The notes beneath the pieces are model-generated. The model did not search any database. It worked only from the letters and a program-made list of their open reading frames with translations, and was not told where the DNA came from. Shown piece by piece: positions 24,373 to 33,395 of a stretch of 64,000 nucleotides of DNA. Each line of letters begins with the position of its first letter. The stretch's first letter is position 1. This stretch comes from Accumulibacter sp032229525 (lineage in GTDB: Bacteria > Pseudomonadota > Gammaproteobacteria > Burkholderiales > Rhodocyclaceae): NCBI RefSeq assembly GCF_032229525.1, contig NZ_JAVTWB010000253.1, positions 62,001 to 126,000 of the forward strand. Reading direction: 5' to 3'. The position numbers and the translations under genes were made by a program.

Positions 24373-26034
24373 TTACATGTCCATGCCGCCCATGCCACCC
24401 ATACCGCCCATACCGCCCATACCACCACCCATACCGCCGCCCATCGCCGGCTTGTCTTCGGCCAGTTCGGCGACCATGCACTCGGTAGTCAGCATCAGGC
24501 CGGCGATCGAGGCCGCGTTCTGCAGCGCGGTACGCGTCACCTTGGTCGGATCGAGAACACCCATTTCAACCAGGTCGCCGTACTCTCCGGTGGCTGCGTT
24601 GTAGCCAAAATTACCGGTCCCTTGCAGCACGGCATTGACCACGACAGAGGGCTCGGCGCCAGCGTTGGCGACGATTTCGCGCAGCGGTTGCTCCAGCGCG
24701 CGCAGCACGATTTTGATGCCGGCATCCTGGTCGTGGTTGTCACCCTTCACCGAGGCGAGCGCGCTACGGGCGCGTAGCAGGGCCACCCCACCACCGGGAA
24801 CGATGCCCTCTTCGACAGCCGCGCGGGTTGCGTGCAGTGCATCTTCGACGCGTGCCTTCTTCTCTTTCATCTCGACTTCAGTCGCTGCTCCGACCTTGAT
24901 CAGGGCAACGCCTCCCGCGAGCTTGGCGACGCGCTCCTGCAGCTTCTCCTTGTCGTAGTCGCTGGTAGCGGTGTCGATTTGCGTGCGGATTTGGTTGACG
25001 CGCGCCTCGATGGCGGCGGTGTCACCGGCGCCATCGATGATCGTGGTGTCTTCCTTGCCGATCTCGATACGCTTGGCTTGGCCAAGTTCGGCGAGGGTCG
25101 CTTTTTCGAGGGTGAGGCCGACTTCTTCCGCAATCACCTGACCGCCGGTCAGCACGGCGATATCTTCAAGCATGGCCTTGCGGCGGTCGCCGAAGCCCGG
25201 CGCCTTCACGGCACAGGTCTTGAGGATGCCGCGGATGTTGTTGACCACCAGTGTGGCGAGTGCTTCACCGTCGACATCTTCGGCGACGATCAGCAGTGGG
25301 CGGCTGGCTTTGGCGACCTGCTCGAGAATAGGCAACAAGTCCCGGATGTTGGAGACCTTCTTGTCGAAGATCAGGACATACGGGTTTTCCAGGATAGCGT
25401 TCTGCTTCTCGTTGTTGTTGATGAAGTAGGGGCTGAGGTAGCCGCGGTCGAACTGCATGCCTTCGACGACGTCGAGTTCATTGTTCAGCGACTTGCCATC
25501 TTCAACAGTAATAACGCCTTCCTTGCCGACCTTATCCATTGCACGCGCGATGATTTCGCCGATGTCAGCGTCAGCGTTTGCCGAGATCGAACCGACCTGA
25601 GCAATCTCCTTGTTGGTCGAACATGGCTTGGAAAGCTTCTTCAACTCGTCAACAGTCGCGATAACGGCCTTGTCGATGCCGCGCTTGAGATCCATCGGGT
25701 TCATGCCGGCGGCAACGTACTTCATGCCTTCGCGGACGATCGACTGGGCCAGAACGGTAGCGGTAGTGGTACCGTCACCGGCGATGTCGGACGTCTTGGA
25801 GGCGACTTCCTTGAGCATCTGGGCGCCCATGTTGGCGAACTTGTCCTTCAGTTCAATTTCCTTGGCGACAGAGACACCGTCCTTGGTGACGGTGGGGGCG
25901 CCGTACGAGCGGTCCAGAACGACGTTGCGGCCTTTGGGGCCGAGGGTGATCTTTACTGCGTCGGCAAGAAGGTTTACGCCTTCAACCATGCGAGCGCGTG
26001 CGCTATCGCCAAACTTGACTTCTTTAGCTGCCAT
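24373..26034 (-). CDS. groL: chaperonin GroEL
   Basis: 60-kDa chaperonin subunit, 553 residues. Diagnostic segments: the ATP-binding TLGPKGRNVVLD and the GDGTTTATVLAQ loop containing the catalytic Asp near residue 87, the apical-domain GYLSPYFI near 198, VEEGIVPGGGVALL near 406, and the Gly-Gly-Met tail at the end. The short GGM codon repeats (24373-24445) are the normal flexible tail. groES lies 99 bases upstream. Expression should follow the CIRCE/heat-shock promoter before groES. Confidence 0.98.
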   Translation of the reverse strand: MAAKEVKFGDSARARMVEGVNLLADAVKITLGPKGRNVVLDRSYGAPTVTKDGVSVAKEIELKDKFANMGAQMLKEVASKTSDIAGDGTTTATVLAQSIVREGMKYVAAGMNPMDLKRGIDKAVIATVDELKKLSKPCSTNKEIAQVGSISANADADIGEIIARAMDKVGKEGVITVEDGKSLNNELDVVEGMQFDRGYLSPYFINNNEKQNAILENPYVLIFDKKVSNIRDLLPILEQVAKASRPLLIVAEDVDGEALATLVVNNIRGILKTCAVKAPGFGDRRKAMLEDIAVLTGGQVIAEEVGLTLEKATLAELGQAKRIEIGKEDTTIIDGAGDTAAIEARVNQIRTQIDTATSDYDKEKLQERVAKLAGGVALIKVGAATEVEMKEKKARVEDALHATRAAVEEGIVPGGGVALLRARSALASVKGDNHDQDAGIKIVLRALEQPLREIVANAGAEPSVVVNAVLQGTGNFGYNAATGEYGDLVEMGVLDPTKVTRTALQNAASIAGLMLTTECMVAELAEDKPAMGGGMGGGMGGMGGMGGMGGMDM

Positions 26035-26133
26035 AGAGGTAACTCCTAGAATTCTTTAATGTAATGATCTGAATCTGGCTCGGAAAACCGAGTGGTAAGG
26101 CGGGATGGGCGCGACCTTGTCGGCCCGGAAACT

Positions 26134-26424
26134 CTAGGCCTCGACGACGCCCATGATGTCTTCTTCGCGCATGACAAGCAGCTCGTCGCCATCGACCTTG
26201 ACGGTCTGTCCAGCGTACTTGCCGAACAGGACGCGGTCGCCCACCTTCACTTCGAGGGCGCGCACGGAACCATCCTCAAGTACTTTGCCATTGCCTACGG
26301 CGCGGATTTCACCTTGGTCGGGCTTTTCGGCAGCCGCATCCGGAATGACGATACCGGAGGCGGTCTTGCGCTCCTCTTCAAGACGCTTGACGATCACGCG
26401 ATCATGCAACGGACGAATTTTCAT
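26134..26424 (-). CDS. groS: co-chaperonin GroES
   Basis: The 96-residue lid of the GroEL chamber. The family N-terminus KIRPLHDRVIVKR is intact, followed by the mobile loop (EEERKTASGIVIPDAA, about 17-32), VLFGKYAGQ, and the final ELLVMREEDIMGVVE. ATG at 26424 is preceded by AAGGAGA; an upstream in-frame ATG at 26460 is rejected since it lacks a ribosome site and is not part of the family. It is first gene of the groESL operon. Confidence 0.98.
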   Translation of the reverse strand: MKIRPLHDRVIVKRLEEERKTASGIVIPDAAAEKPDQGEIRAVGNGKVLEDGSVRALEVKVGDRVLFGKYAGQTVKVDGDELLVMREEDIMGVVEA

Positions 26425-26508
26425 GCAGTTTCTCCTTGGGTTAGGCATACAAGCGAACAAAACTTGTTACACCCTGCTGCTGCAAGCACAACGCCTGAGC
26501 GCAGTGTT

Positions 26509-26535
26509 GTTAGCACTCACTGCTAACGAGTGCTA
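26509..26535 (-). promoter_or_regulatory. CIRCE operator (HrcA binding site)
   Basis: TTAGCACTC, nine bases, GAGTGCTAA: an exact match to the CIRCE consensus. It sits immediately downstream of the groES -10 region, 85 bases before the groES start, where HrcA would block transcription in the absence of stress. No hrcA gene lies in the window. Confidence 0.95.
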
Positions 26536-26564
26536 ATAATAGGGCCACAGTGCGCGAATTTCAA
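26535..26564 (-). promoter_or_regulatory. groESL promoter, sigma32-type overlapping sigma70-type
   Basis: Reading the - strand, CTTGAAA (26564-26558), 14 bases, then CCCTATTA (26543-26536) fits the heat-shock sigma32 consensus CTTGAAA / CCCCATNT. The same bases also give TTGAAA, 17 bases, TATTAT (26540-26535), a good sigma70 promoter. The -10 touches the first CIRCE half-site. Positive sigma32 control and negative HrcA control are thus both plausible. Confidence 0.75.
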
Positions 26565-26761
26565 GGGGCGAAGGCGCGTAAACGGAGATTGCTTCCTCGT
26601 CGCCATGACGCTGCTCGGCGAAGAGACGGTGTGTGGCGCGCATTTTCTTGCGGTGTGTGAACGGTAAGCGCGAACGTTTGGACCGCTGGTGGCCTATCTC
26701 AGTCGGGCCATCGGGCTCGCCTGGTAAGCGCGCGGCCGATCGCCTCGTGCAACGCGCATGG

Positions 26762-27265
26762 TCAGTTCGCCGTGCCGCCGGAAAGCGCCAGGCTCTGGAG
26801 CGATACCCGCTTGCGGCCATCGGCAACGCAGTGACTGCCCACCTCCTGAAACCCGAAGCTGGCGTGGAATCGCGCCGAGTTTTCGTTTGGCGGGTCGACA
26901 TCGAACTCGCAGGTGAGCATTTCGGCAGCCTTGGCCTGGTCGTTGCCAACGATGTCCGTGTAGAGCAGCTTGCCCAGACCGGCGCCCTGATGCGCAATCG
27001 AGACGACGATTCGGTCGATGTACAGAAAGCGCGGGTAGCGCGCCGCGAACCAGAGGTAGTTTGGACTATCGTAGGGCGCGCCTTCGCGTAGCGCGAGCAG
27101 GAAGGCGGAAACCTGCCCGGCCTGTTCGACGACCCGAAAATAGGCCGCAGAGCGGTGTAGCCGCTGCAGCAACTCGGGCGTCAGGGGGCTCAGGAAGCGA
27201 ACCGACTCCTCGTTGAGAGCGAGGATTTCGTCGTGGTCGGCAAGCTGCGCGTCGCGAATGATCAT
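26762..27265 (-). CDS. GNAT-family N-acetyltransferase
   Basis: 167 residues with the GNAT fold: an N-terminal IRDAQLADHDEILALNEESV, the acetyl-CoA binding region IDRIVVSIAHQGAGLGKLLYTDIV (motif A, with Q-G-A-G-L-G), then a C-terminal FHASFGFQEVG (motif B). ATG at 27265 is chosen over an upstream start because the domain begins there. The acceptor is not known. It lies 59 bases after malQ on the same strand, possibly co-transcribed. Confidence 0.85.
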   Translation of the reverse strand: MIIRDAQLADHDEILALNEESVRFLSPLTPELLQRLHRSAAYFRVVEQAGQVSAFLLALREGAPYDSPNYLWFAARYPRFLYIDRIVVSIAHQGAGLGKLLYTDIVGNDQAKAAEMLTCEFDVDPPNENSARFHASFGFQEVGSHCVADGRKRVSLQSLALSGGTAN

Positions 27266-27324
27266 CGGTGAACCCCGGCTTGGGCAGACAGCCTGAGCGG
27301 CTGGCAACAGCAGGCAAGTGACGG

Positions 27325-28887
27325 TCAGTCTTCGCTCTCTTCGTCTTCTGGGTGCTGGCTCTCGTAGTCGCGACCGTAAAGGCGGGTCAGGTCGGCAAGG
27401 TGGTCGGCGTGCCAGGCTTCGACCTGATCCCAACGGTAGCGCCACTCCCAGGAACCCTCACCGATGCTCGGCCGGTTCATGCGGTGCGTGGTGTCGAGCA
27501 TCAGCGCGTCCTGCATCGGGATGACGCAGAACTGGGCAACCGACGAGAAAGCGAGACGGATCAGGTACCAGCACAGCTCGGCGGCATTCTCGCTGCCCAC
27601 CCCGAGGTAGGCGTGTACCCGGTCCTGCTCCTCCTGCTCGAGCGACGCCCACCAGCCGCAGGTGGTGTCGTTGTCGTGGGTGCCGGTGTAGACCACCGTG
27701 TTGGCGTCGTAGTTGTGCGGCAGATAGGGGTTCCTGGCGTCGTCGCCGAAAGCGAAATGCAGGATGCGCATGCCCGGCAGACCGACGTCCTGGCGTAGCT
27801 TCCTGACGGCCGGCGTGATGATGCCGAGGTCTTCGGCAATGATCTTCAGCCTGCCGCTCTCGTCGCTCAATTCGCCGCGCATGGCGGTGAACAGCGCTTC
27901 TCCGGGCCCTGGCTGCCAGATACCGTCGATCGCCGTTTCAGCCGCGGCCGGAATCTCCCAGTAGGACTCGAAGCCGCGGAAATGATCAATGCGAACGATG
28001 TCGCACAGCTTCAGCATTTGCTGCATGCGCTCTATCCACCAGCGATAGTTTTCGGCGGCATGCGCCGACCACAGATAGAGCGGGTTGCCCCAGCGCTGTC
28101 CGGTCTCGCTGAAATAGTCCGGCGGCACGCCGGCGACGACGCGCGGACGACCGTCTTTATCGAGGTCGAACAGCTGCGGATTGGCCCAGACGTCGGCACT
28201 GTGCCCGGAAACGAAGATTGGCAGGTCGCCGACGATCTCGATGCGGTGTGCGTTGGCGTAGGCCTTGAGCTTCGCCCACTGCTCGTGGAAACACCACTGG
28301 CAGAACTTCCAGAAACCTATCTCGGCGGCGTGCTGGCTTTTCGCCTCCGACAGCGCGTCCGGCTCGCGATGAGCCTGAGCTGCAGGCCAATCCTGCCACA
28401 TCGTGCCCTGGTCGCCATGGTTGGCGATATCCAGCGCCATGAACAGCGCGTAGTCGTCGAGCCAGGCGTGCGCATCGACGCAGAAGGCCTCGAAATCCGC
28501 GTGTCGGTGCGATTTCTGGTCAGCGAAAAAGCGCTCGGCGGCACGCCTCAACTGGCCCATCCGGAAGGGCCGTACGGCGGCGTAGTCGATCCGGTCTGCG
28601 GGGAAAGCAGGGACCTCGGCGAGATCGGCATCGGTCAGCCAGCCCGTCGTGTGCAGTGCGCCCAGGTCGATCAGCAGCTCGCTGCCGGCGAAAGCGGATG
28701 GGCTGGAGTAGGGTGAGTTTCCTGGTCCGACACCGGTGAGGGGCAACACCTGCCACAGGGATTGACCCCCGGCGACCAGCCAGTCGACAAAGTGATAGGC
28801 GGCGGGGCCAAGGTCGCCCGAGCCGTGCGGGCCGGGCAGTGAGGTGGGGTGAAGCAGGATGCCGCTCTGGCGGGGAAGGGGAGTCAT
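27325..28887 (-). CDS. malQ: 4-alpha-glucanotransferase (amylomaltase)
   Basis: GH77 enzyme that moves alpha-1,4-glucan segments between maltodextrins; acts with glycogen or maltodextrin turnover in the cytoplasm. About 520 residues. Visible family segments: SGILLHPTSLPGPHGSGDLG at the start, the nucleophile region RIDHFRGFE, the acid/base region IAEDLG, and the GTHDNDTT segment. ATG at 28887 is chosen because AAAGGA lies just upstream; an in-frame ATG at 28911 is possible. No other glycogen genes are next to it in the window. Its C-terminal tail is acidic (ESEHPEDEESED-like). Confidence 0.95.
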   Translation of the reverse strand: MTPLPRQSGILLHPTSLPGPHGSGDLGPAAYHFVDWLVAGGQSLWQVLPLTGVGPGNSPYSSPSAFAGSELLIDLGALHTTGWLTDADLAEVPAFPADRIDYAAVRPFRMGQLRRAAERFFADQKSHRHADFEAFCVDAHAWLDDYALFMALDIANHGDQGTMWQDWPAAQAHREPDALSEAKSQHAAEIGFWKFCQWCFHEQWAKLKAYANAHRIEIVGDLPIFVSGHSADVWANPQLFDLDKDGRPRVVAGVPPDYFSETGQRWGNPLYLWSAHAAENYRWWIERMQQMLKLCDIVRIDHFRGFESYWEIPAAAETAIDGIWQPGPGEALFTAMRGELSDESGRLKIIAEDLGIITPAVRKLRQDVGLPGMRILHFAFGDDARNPYLPHNYDANTVVYTGTHDNDTTCGWWASLEQEEQDRVHAYLGVGSENAAELCWYLIRLAFSSVAQFCVIPMQDALMLDTTHRMNRPSIGEGSWEWRYRWDQVEAWHADHLADLTRLYGRDYESQHPEDEESED

Positions 28888-29178
28888 CGAGATCCTTTTT
28901 TCTTGCGTCATCGTCCGTTTTTTGGTGACGGAGCGAGCAGATTGTCAAGTTGCATTATTTGGGGTGCTGCTGGTCGCATGCCATGCCAGTCGGCTGGCGG
29001 CGCTGAATCGGTCAGTGGCGCTTTGCGCGACGGCCGCCAGTATCGGGCGCCTGCGCTTGCAGCGCAAGGTGAGTTGCATGACGCGCTTTTACTGTCCCGC
29101 CGACGTGCCCGCTGCCACAGCCCCCGGCAGCGAAGTGGCGTGGTCAGCCAGGCGCGGCGGACTCCGCGACGAGCCTGA

Positions 29179-29745
29179 TTACTCGAGCCTGGTAATCTTG
29201 TTGCCCTGCAGGCCAAGGCCGGCCATCAGACCCTTCTGACTGAAGATGAAGGCATAGATGTCGTCTTGCGCAGTCGTGGAAGTCAGCGACTTGCCCATGC
29301 CCTCGTCGACCATGACAATCGTTGGGCCAACGCCGACTTCGAAGCCCTGGGCCGTGTTCAGGGTCTGCAGCGATTTCTCGTTCATGAAAAACATCGCATA
29401 GCCGTATTGCTGGGCACCGGCTTGAAGCCCGTACGAAGCGCCAGCGGTGTTGTAGTAGCCCGAGGTTTTGCCCTGCTTGAAGAGTACGCCGTCTCCGTAC
29501 TGTCCACCGACGACGAGACCGGCCTTGGTAATTTTGGGAAAGACGAGGACGGCTACCGCATTCCTGGACAAGTCCTTGGCCGCCGGGATCTTGGCGATCA
29601 GCTTCTTGTAGGCGCTGCGCGCGTCTCTTTCGAGCGCTGCGTGGTCAGCCGCGATGGCGGCAGCCGGGGCCAGCAGAGCAGTGGCCAGGGCTATCAGCAG
29701 CCACCGGGAAAATTGAAAGACGCGCGAAAAGAATTTCTTCTTCAT
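29179..29745 (-). CDS. SYLF-domain (Ysc84-like) lipid-binding protein
   Basis: 188 residues with an N-terminal signal peptide (about 1-33, ending at AAAIAA), so it is exported. The SYLF/Ysc84 domain is seen from ARSAYKKLIAKIPAAKDL through VLVFPKITKAGLVVGGQYGDGVLF and TAGASYGLQAGAQQYGYAMFFM to the end. Family members bind phosphoinositides or lipids in eukaryotes; the bacterial role is not settled. It is a single-gene unit. Confidence 0.85.
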   Translation of the reverse strand: MKKKFFSRVFQFSRWLLIALATALLAPAAAIAADHAALERDARSAYKKLIAKIPAAKDLSRNAVAVLVFPKITKAGLVVGGQYGDGVLFKQGKTSGYYNTAGASYGLQAGAQQYGYAMFFMNEKSLQTLNTAQGFEVGVGPTIVMVDEGMGKSLTSTTAQDDIYAFIFSQKGLMAGLGLQGNKITRLE

Positions 29746-30068
29746 GTCACCACTCCGTGAAAAATTGCTGCCAGGAAGAGTCCGCCTGGCCGGGTCGTCG
29801 AGGCGTCATCATAAGCCAAAGTCCTCGCACGCGGCTTGCTTCACCAATGTGATTTCATCCCGACGCCATGTCTTTTCGCGCGACACGATTCGAGTGGAGC
29901 GTAGCAGCGCAGGACTGCTTTGGCGCCATACGGTAGAATGGTTATTAGGGGCGGCCGCACGCTCGACAGGTCCTGCCTGGAGGCTCGCGAGTGGCGCCAG
30001 GGGCAACCAAAGGACGGTTACCAGCACACGCCAACACCACAATCCACGACGAGTACAACGAGTACATC
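29746..30068. other. 323-base intergenic stretch, divergent
   Basis: Lies between the SYLF gene and the MaoC-Ptb gene, transcribed away from each other. A TAGAAT at 29934-29939 is a possible -10 for the rightward gene, without a convincing -35. No gene was recognised. Confidence 0.35.
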
Positions 30069-31481
30069 ATGAATACAGACACCCTTCAGAACCGCTGCTT
30101 CGATGAAATCAAAATAGGGGACACGGCAAGCGTCAGTCACACCCTGAGCTTGCACGACGTGCAACTCTTCGCTGCCGTGTCCGGCGATCTCAGTCCGACT
30201 CAGCTCGACAATGCACTGGATCGACAGCAGGGCCCGGGCGACGTCAGCGCCCACAGCATGTGGCTGGGCGCGCAGCTTTCCGGACTGCTCGGCAACCAGC
30301 TTCCCGGCCCGGGCACCGTGCATTCTGGACAGGATCTCGAGTTCCTGGCGCCGCTGCCGATTGGCGAGCAGGTGACGATCACCATCACCGCGACGGCCAA
30401 GGACCCGGCCAGCCAGCGGGTGAGCTTCGACTGCCGCGGGGTCAATGCGCGCGGTGAGACGATCATGACCGGTACGGCGCGGGTGATCGCGCCGCGGGTG
30501 AAGATCAGCATGGCGCGTCCCGACGCGGCGCAGGTGTCTATTCAGAGCCACGATCGCTTCGAGCATCTGGTCGAACGCTGCCGGCAACTGACTCCCGTGG
30601 TGGTGGCGGTGGCGCATCCCTGCGACGCATCGTCACTTGGCGCGGCGCTGCAGGCCAGGCGTGAGGGGCTGATCGAGCCGATCCTGGTCGGGCCGCTGGC
30701 CAGGTTGCATGCCGTTGCCGAAGAGCAGGGTTTCGACCTCTCTGGCGTAGAACTCGAAGATGTGCCGCACAGCCATGCGGCGGCTTTTCGGGTCGTCGAA
30801 CTGGTTCGCCTTGGCAAGGCGGCGGCGCTGATGAAAGGAAGCCTGCATACCGACGAGCTGATGGCCGAGGTGGTCAACAGGCAAACGGGGTTGCGCACCG
30901 AGCGGCGCATCACGCACGCCTTCGTGATGGACGTGCCGACCTATCACAAGCCGTTGATCGTCACCGATGCGGCGATCAACATCGCACCTGATCTCGACAC
31001 CAAGCGCGACATTTGCCAGAACGCCATCGACCTCGGGCATGTACTCGGAATAGAATGCCCGAAGGTGGCGATCATCTGTGCCGTCGAAGGGATCAACTCG
31101 CGGATGGTGTGCACCACGGACGCCGCTTCGCTGTGCAAGATGGCCGACCGCGGCCAGATCACGGGGGCCATTCTCGATGGCCCGCTGGCCCTCGATAACG
31201 CCATCAGCAAGGAAGCCGCTCGGATCAAGAAGATCGATTCGCTGGTCGCCGGCGATCCAGACATTCTGGTGGTTCCCGATCTCGCCGCCGGCAACATCCT
31301 GGCCAAGCAATTTACCTTCATGAGCAATGCCGATGGCGCGGGTATCGTGCTCGGTGCGCGCGTGCCGATCATCCTCACCAGTCGTGCCGACAACCGGCGT
31401 GCCAAACTCGCTTCGTGCGCGGTGGCCTGCCTGATGGCCAGTGCCGCGGTGGCGCAGGGCTCGACGATAGCGGGAGCTTGA
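30069..31481 (+). CDS. MaoC-like hydratase fused to phosphate acetyl/butyryltransferase
   Basis: 470 residues in two parts. Residues 1-140 form a MaoC-type hotdog domain (FDEIKIGDTASVSHTLSLHDVQLFAAVSGDLSPTQLD). Residues about 150-465 form the PTA_PTB domain, which exchanges phosphate and CoA on acyl groups. Landmarks: VAVAHPCDASSLGAALQARREGLIEPILVG, LMKGSLHTDELM, and the C-terminal DGPLALDNAIS and DILVVPDLAAGNILAKQ. ATG at 30069 is chosen at the domain boundary; a ribosome site is weak. acetate kinase follows by one base, so the pair links acyl-CoA with acyl phosphate and ATP. Similar fusions are known in proteobacteria, and substrate choice (acetyl versus butyryl or 3-hydroxyacyl) is not clear. 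Confidence 0.88.
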   Translation: MNTDTLQNRCFDEIKIGDTASVSHTLSLHDVQLFAAVSGDLSPTQLDNALDRQQGPGDVSAHSMWLGAQLSGLLGNQLPGPGTVHSGQDLEFLAPLPIGEQVTITITATAKDPASQRVSFDCRGVNARGETIMTGTARVIAPRVKISMARPDAAQVSIQSHDRFEHLVERCRQLTPVVVAVAHPCDASSLGAALQARREGLIEPILVGPLARLHAVAEEQGFDLSGVELEDVPHSHAAAFRVVELVRLGKAAALMKGSLHTDELMAEVVNRQTGLRTERRITHAFVMDVPTYHKPLIVTDAAINIAPDLDTKRDICQNAIDLGHVLGIECPKVAIICAVEGINSRMVCTTDAASLCKMADRGQITGAILDGPLALDNAISKEAARIKKIDSLVAGDPDILVVPDLAAGNILAKQFTFMSNADGAGIVLGARVPIILTSRADNRRAKLASCAVACLMASAAVAQGSTIAGA

Positions 31482-31482
31482 G

Positions 31483-32667
31483 ATGGGAAACGGAATTCTG
31501 GTCCTCAACGCCGGCTCTTCGAGCCTGAAGTTCTCGGTTTTCGACATCGGCGGTCCGGGTGTCCTCGATGCCATGGCGGTGGGCCAGGTTGAAGGCCTGG
31601 GCACGGCACCGCACCTCAAGGCAAAGGGCGCTGATGGCAGCGTCATTGCCGACCAGCGCTGGACTACCAGCGAAGTCGCCACTCACGGGAGGGCATTGCA
31701 GGAGATTGCCACGCTGCTACGTTCCCGCTTCGCGGGACAGGAGCTGGCGGGCGTCGGTCATCGTGTGGTGCACGGCGGTCCGGACTATTCGGCGCCGCTG
31801 CTGATCACGCCGCAGGCGATGGAAAAACTCGCCACCTTTGTGCCGCTGGCGCCGCTGCATCAGCCGCACAACCTGGCCGCCATCCGCGCGGTGCAGGAGG
31901 CGCGGCCCGAGTTGCCTCAGGTTGCCTGTTTTGATACCGCGTTCCACCGCAGCCACGACACTGTCGTGCAGCTCTATGGTCTGCCCTATGAATACTTCGA
32001 GCGCGGCATCCGCCGCTACGGCTTTCACGGCCTGTCCTACGAGTACATCGCCGCGACGCTGCCAGAGGTGGCGCCGGAAATCGCCGCCGGGCGTGTCGTC
32101 GTGGCTCATCTCGGCAGCGGTGCCAGCATGTGCGCAATCCACAACGGCCGCAGTGTCAGCAGTTCGATGGGCTTTACCGCGCTCGACGGACTGCTGATGG
32201 GTACGCGGCCGGGCAACATGGATCCCGGCATCGTTCTCTACCTGCTCGAGCACGAAGGGATGAGCGCCAAAGAGATCGAGGAACTGCTCTACAAGCGTTC
32301 CGGCCTGCTCGGTCTGTCGGGAATCGGCAACGACATGCGTGTCCTGCAGGAGAGTGACTCGCCGCGCGCGCGCCTGGCGATCGATCACTTCGTCTATCGC
32401 ATCAGTCGTGAACTCGGCGGGCTCGCGGCGGTGCTCGGGGGGCTCGATGCCCTCGTGTTCACTGCCGGCATAGGCGAAAACAGCGCATACATTCGTCGAC
32501 GGGTCTGCGAACAGGCGAAATGGCTGGGCATCGATCTCGACGCGGCGGCCAACGAACAGGCTGGCCCGCGTATCAGCAGCGCCGGCAGCAAGGCTTCGGC
32601 GTGGGTGGTGCCGACCAACGAGGAGCTGATGATTGCGCGGCACACGCGCGTGCTGCTCGGGCTGTAA
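31483..32667 (+). CDS. ackA: acetate kinase
   Basis: Interconverts acetate plus ATP and acetyl phosphate. 394 residues with ASKHA-fold landmarks: VLNAGSSSLKF at the start, GVGHRVVHGG near residue 88, CFDTAFHRS near 147, GFHGLSYEYIA near 178, VVAHLGSGASM near 206, TRPGNMDPG, and the adenosine region GIGENSAYIRRRVC. It begins one base after the MaoC-Ptb fusion. Together they could activate acetate or excrete acyl groups with ATP formation; direction is not deducible. Confidence 0.96.
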   Translation: MGNGILVLNAGSSSLKFSVFDIGGPGVLDAMAVGQVEGLGTAPHLKAKGADGSVIADQRWTTSEVATHGRALQEIATLLRSRFAGQELAGVGHRVVHGGPDYSAPLLITPQAMEKLATFVPLAPLHQPHNLAAIRAVQEARPELPQVACFDTAFHRSHDTVVQLYGLPYEYFERGIRRYGFHGLSYEYIAATLPEVAPEIAAGRVVVAHLGSGASMCAIHNGRSVSSSMGFTALDGLLMGTRPGNMDPGIVLYLLEHEGMSAKEIEELLYKRSGLLGLSGIGNDMRVLQESDSPRARLAIDHFVYRISRELGGLAAVLGGLDALVFTAGIGENSAYIRRRVCEQAKWLGIDLDAAANEQAGPRISSAGSKASAWVVPTNEELMIARHTRVLLGL

Positions 32668-32783
32668 TCACCGCTGGAAGTCCAGCATTGGACTCGGCCC
32701 AGGCTGCGGCACTGGCGGCAAGAACTGCGGGCAGCGGGGGGCCGCCGATGTCGGGCCTTTCCCGCACCACGATGTTCGGTATT

Positions 32784-33329
32784 TCAGTGGCGGGCAGGTG
32801 ACGGGCCTGCCAGCTTGAGCCGGCAGATGGCGACCGACGCATCCTCCGGGTCGGTCAAAATAGTGAAGCCAAGGCGAGCGGCGAGTCGCAGCATCGGCGC
32901 GTTGACCCGCAGCACGAAACCCTCCATTTCCACGAGCCCACGCCGTTTCGTGGCAGCGATCAGCGCGCTCATCAGGGCATGGCCAAGCCCGGCTCCATCG
33001 TAGTTCCCGGCGACGGTGACCGAAAATTCGCAGCTCGCCGGGTCGTTGCCGATCACCGCGAGGGCAGAGCCCACGATATCGATCCCGTCGGCAGCCGGGA
33101 CAGTGGCCACGAGGCCGATGCCGCTCTCGGGAAACGAGGCGAGAACCTTGCGCAAGCGGTCCACGTTGGGTTCGCGGACGACCCGCATGAAACGCATGTA
33201 GCGGGCGTCCGCATCGAGTCGCTCGAAGGCCTGCAGCAGTTCATCCTCGTCGGTGCTACGGATCGCACGAAGGTGCACCGCACGCCCGTCGCGCAGGGTG
33301 ACGTCAGTTGCTGCGAAGATGGAGTCCAT
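32784..33329 (-). CDS. GNAT-family acetyltransferase
   Basis: 181 residues. GNAT features: LRDGRAVHLRAIRSTDEDELLQAFERLD at the start, and the acetyl-CoA loop VAGNYDGAGLGHALMSALIAATKRRG near 110-135, ending with LRLAARLGFTIL. It resembles the single-domain version of acetyltransferases found attached to acyl-CoA synthetases in protein lysine acetylation, but the target is unknown. The start is uncertain (33329 or 33392). It lies 66 bases after the antiporter on the same strand and converges on ackA. Confidence 0.8.
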   Translation of the reverse strand: MDSIFAATDVTLRDGRAVHLRAIRSTDEDELLQAFERLDADARYMRFMRVVREPNVDRLRKVLASFPESGIGLVATVPAADGIDIVGSALAVIGNDPASCEFSVTVAGNYDGAGLGHALMSALIAATKRRGLVEMEGFVLRVNAPMLRLAARLGFTILTDPEDASVAICRLKLAGPSPARH

Positions 33330-33395
33330 GGATAGCCGTAGTCCTTTCCGTCCGGTCGCCATCGCCCTGTCGTGCGTGGCTTGACCGGGCAATTG

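Noticed and set aside
24373..24445. Short tandem GGCATG-like repeats
   Set aside because: They encode the normal Gly-Gly-Met tail of GroEL.
24832..26049. 405-codon frame opposite groEL
   Set aside because: Antisense shadow; conserved groEL explains the DNA. Such shadows are often wrongly annotated in databases.
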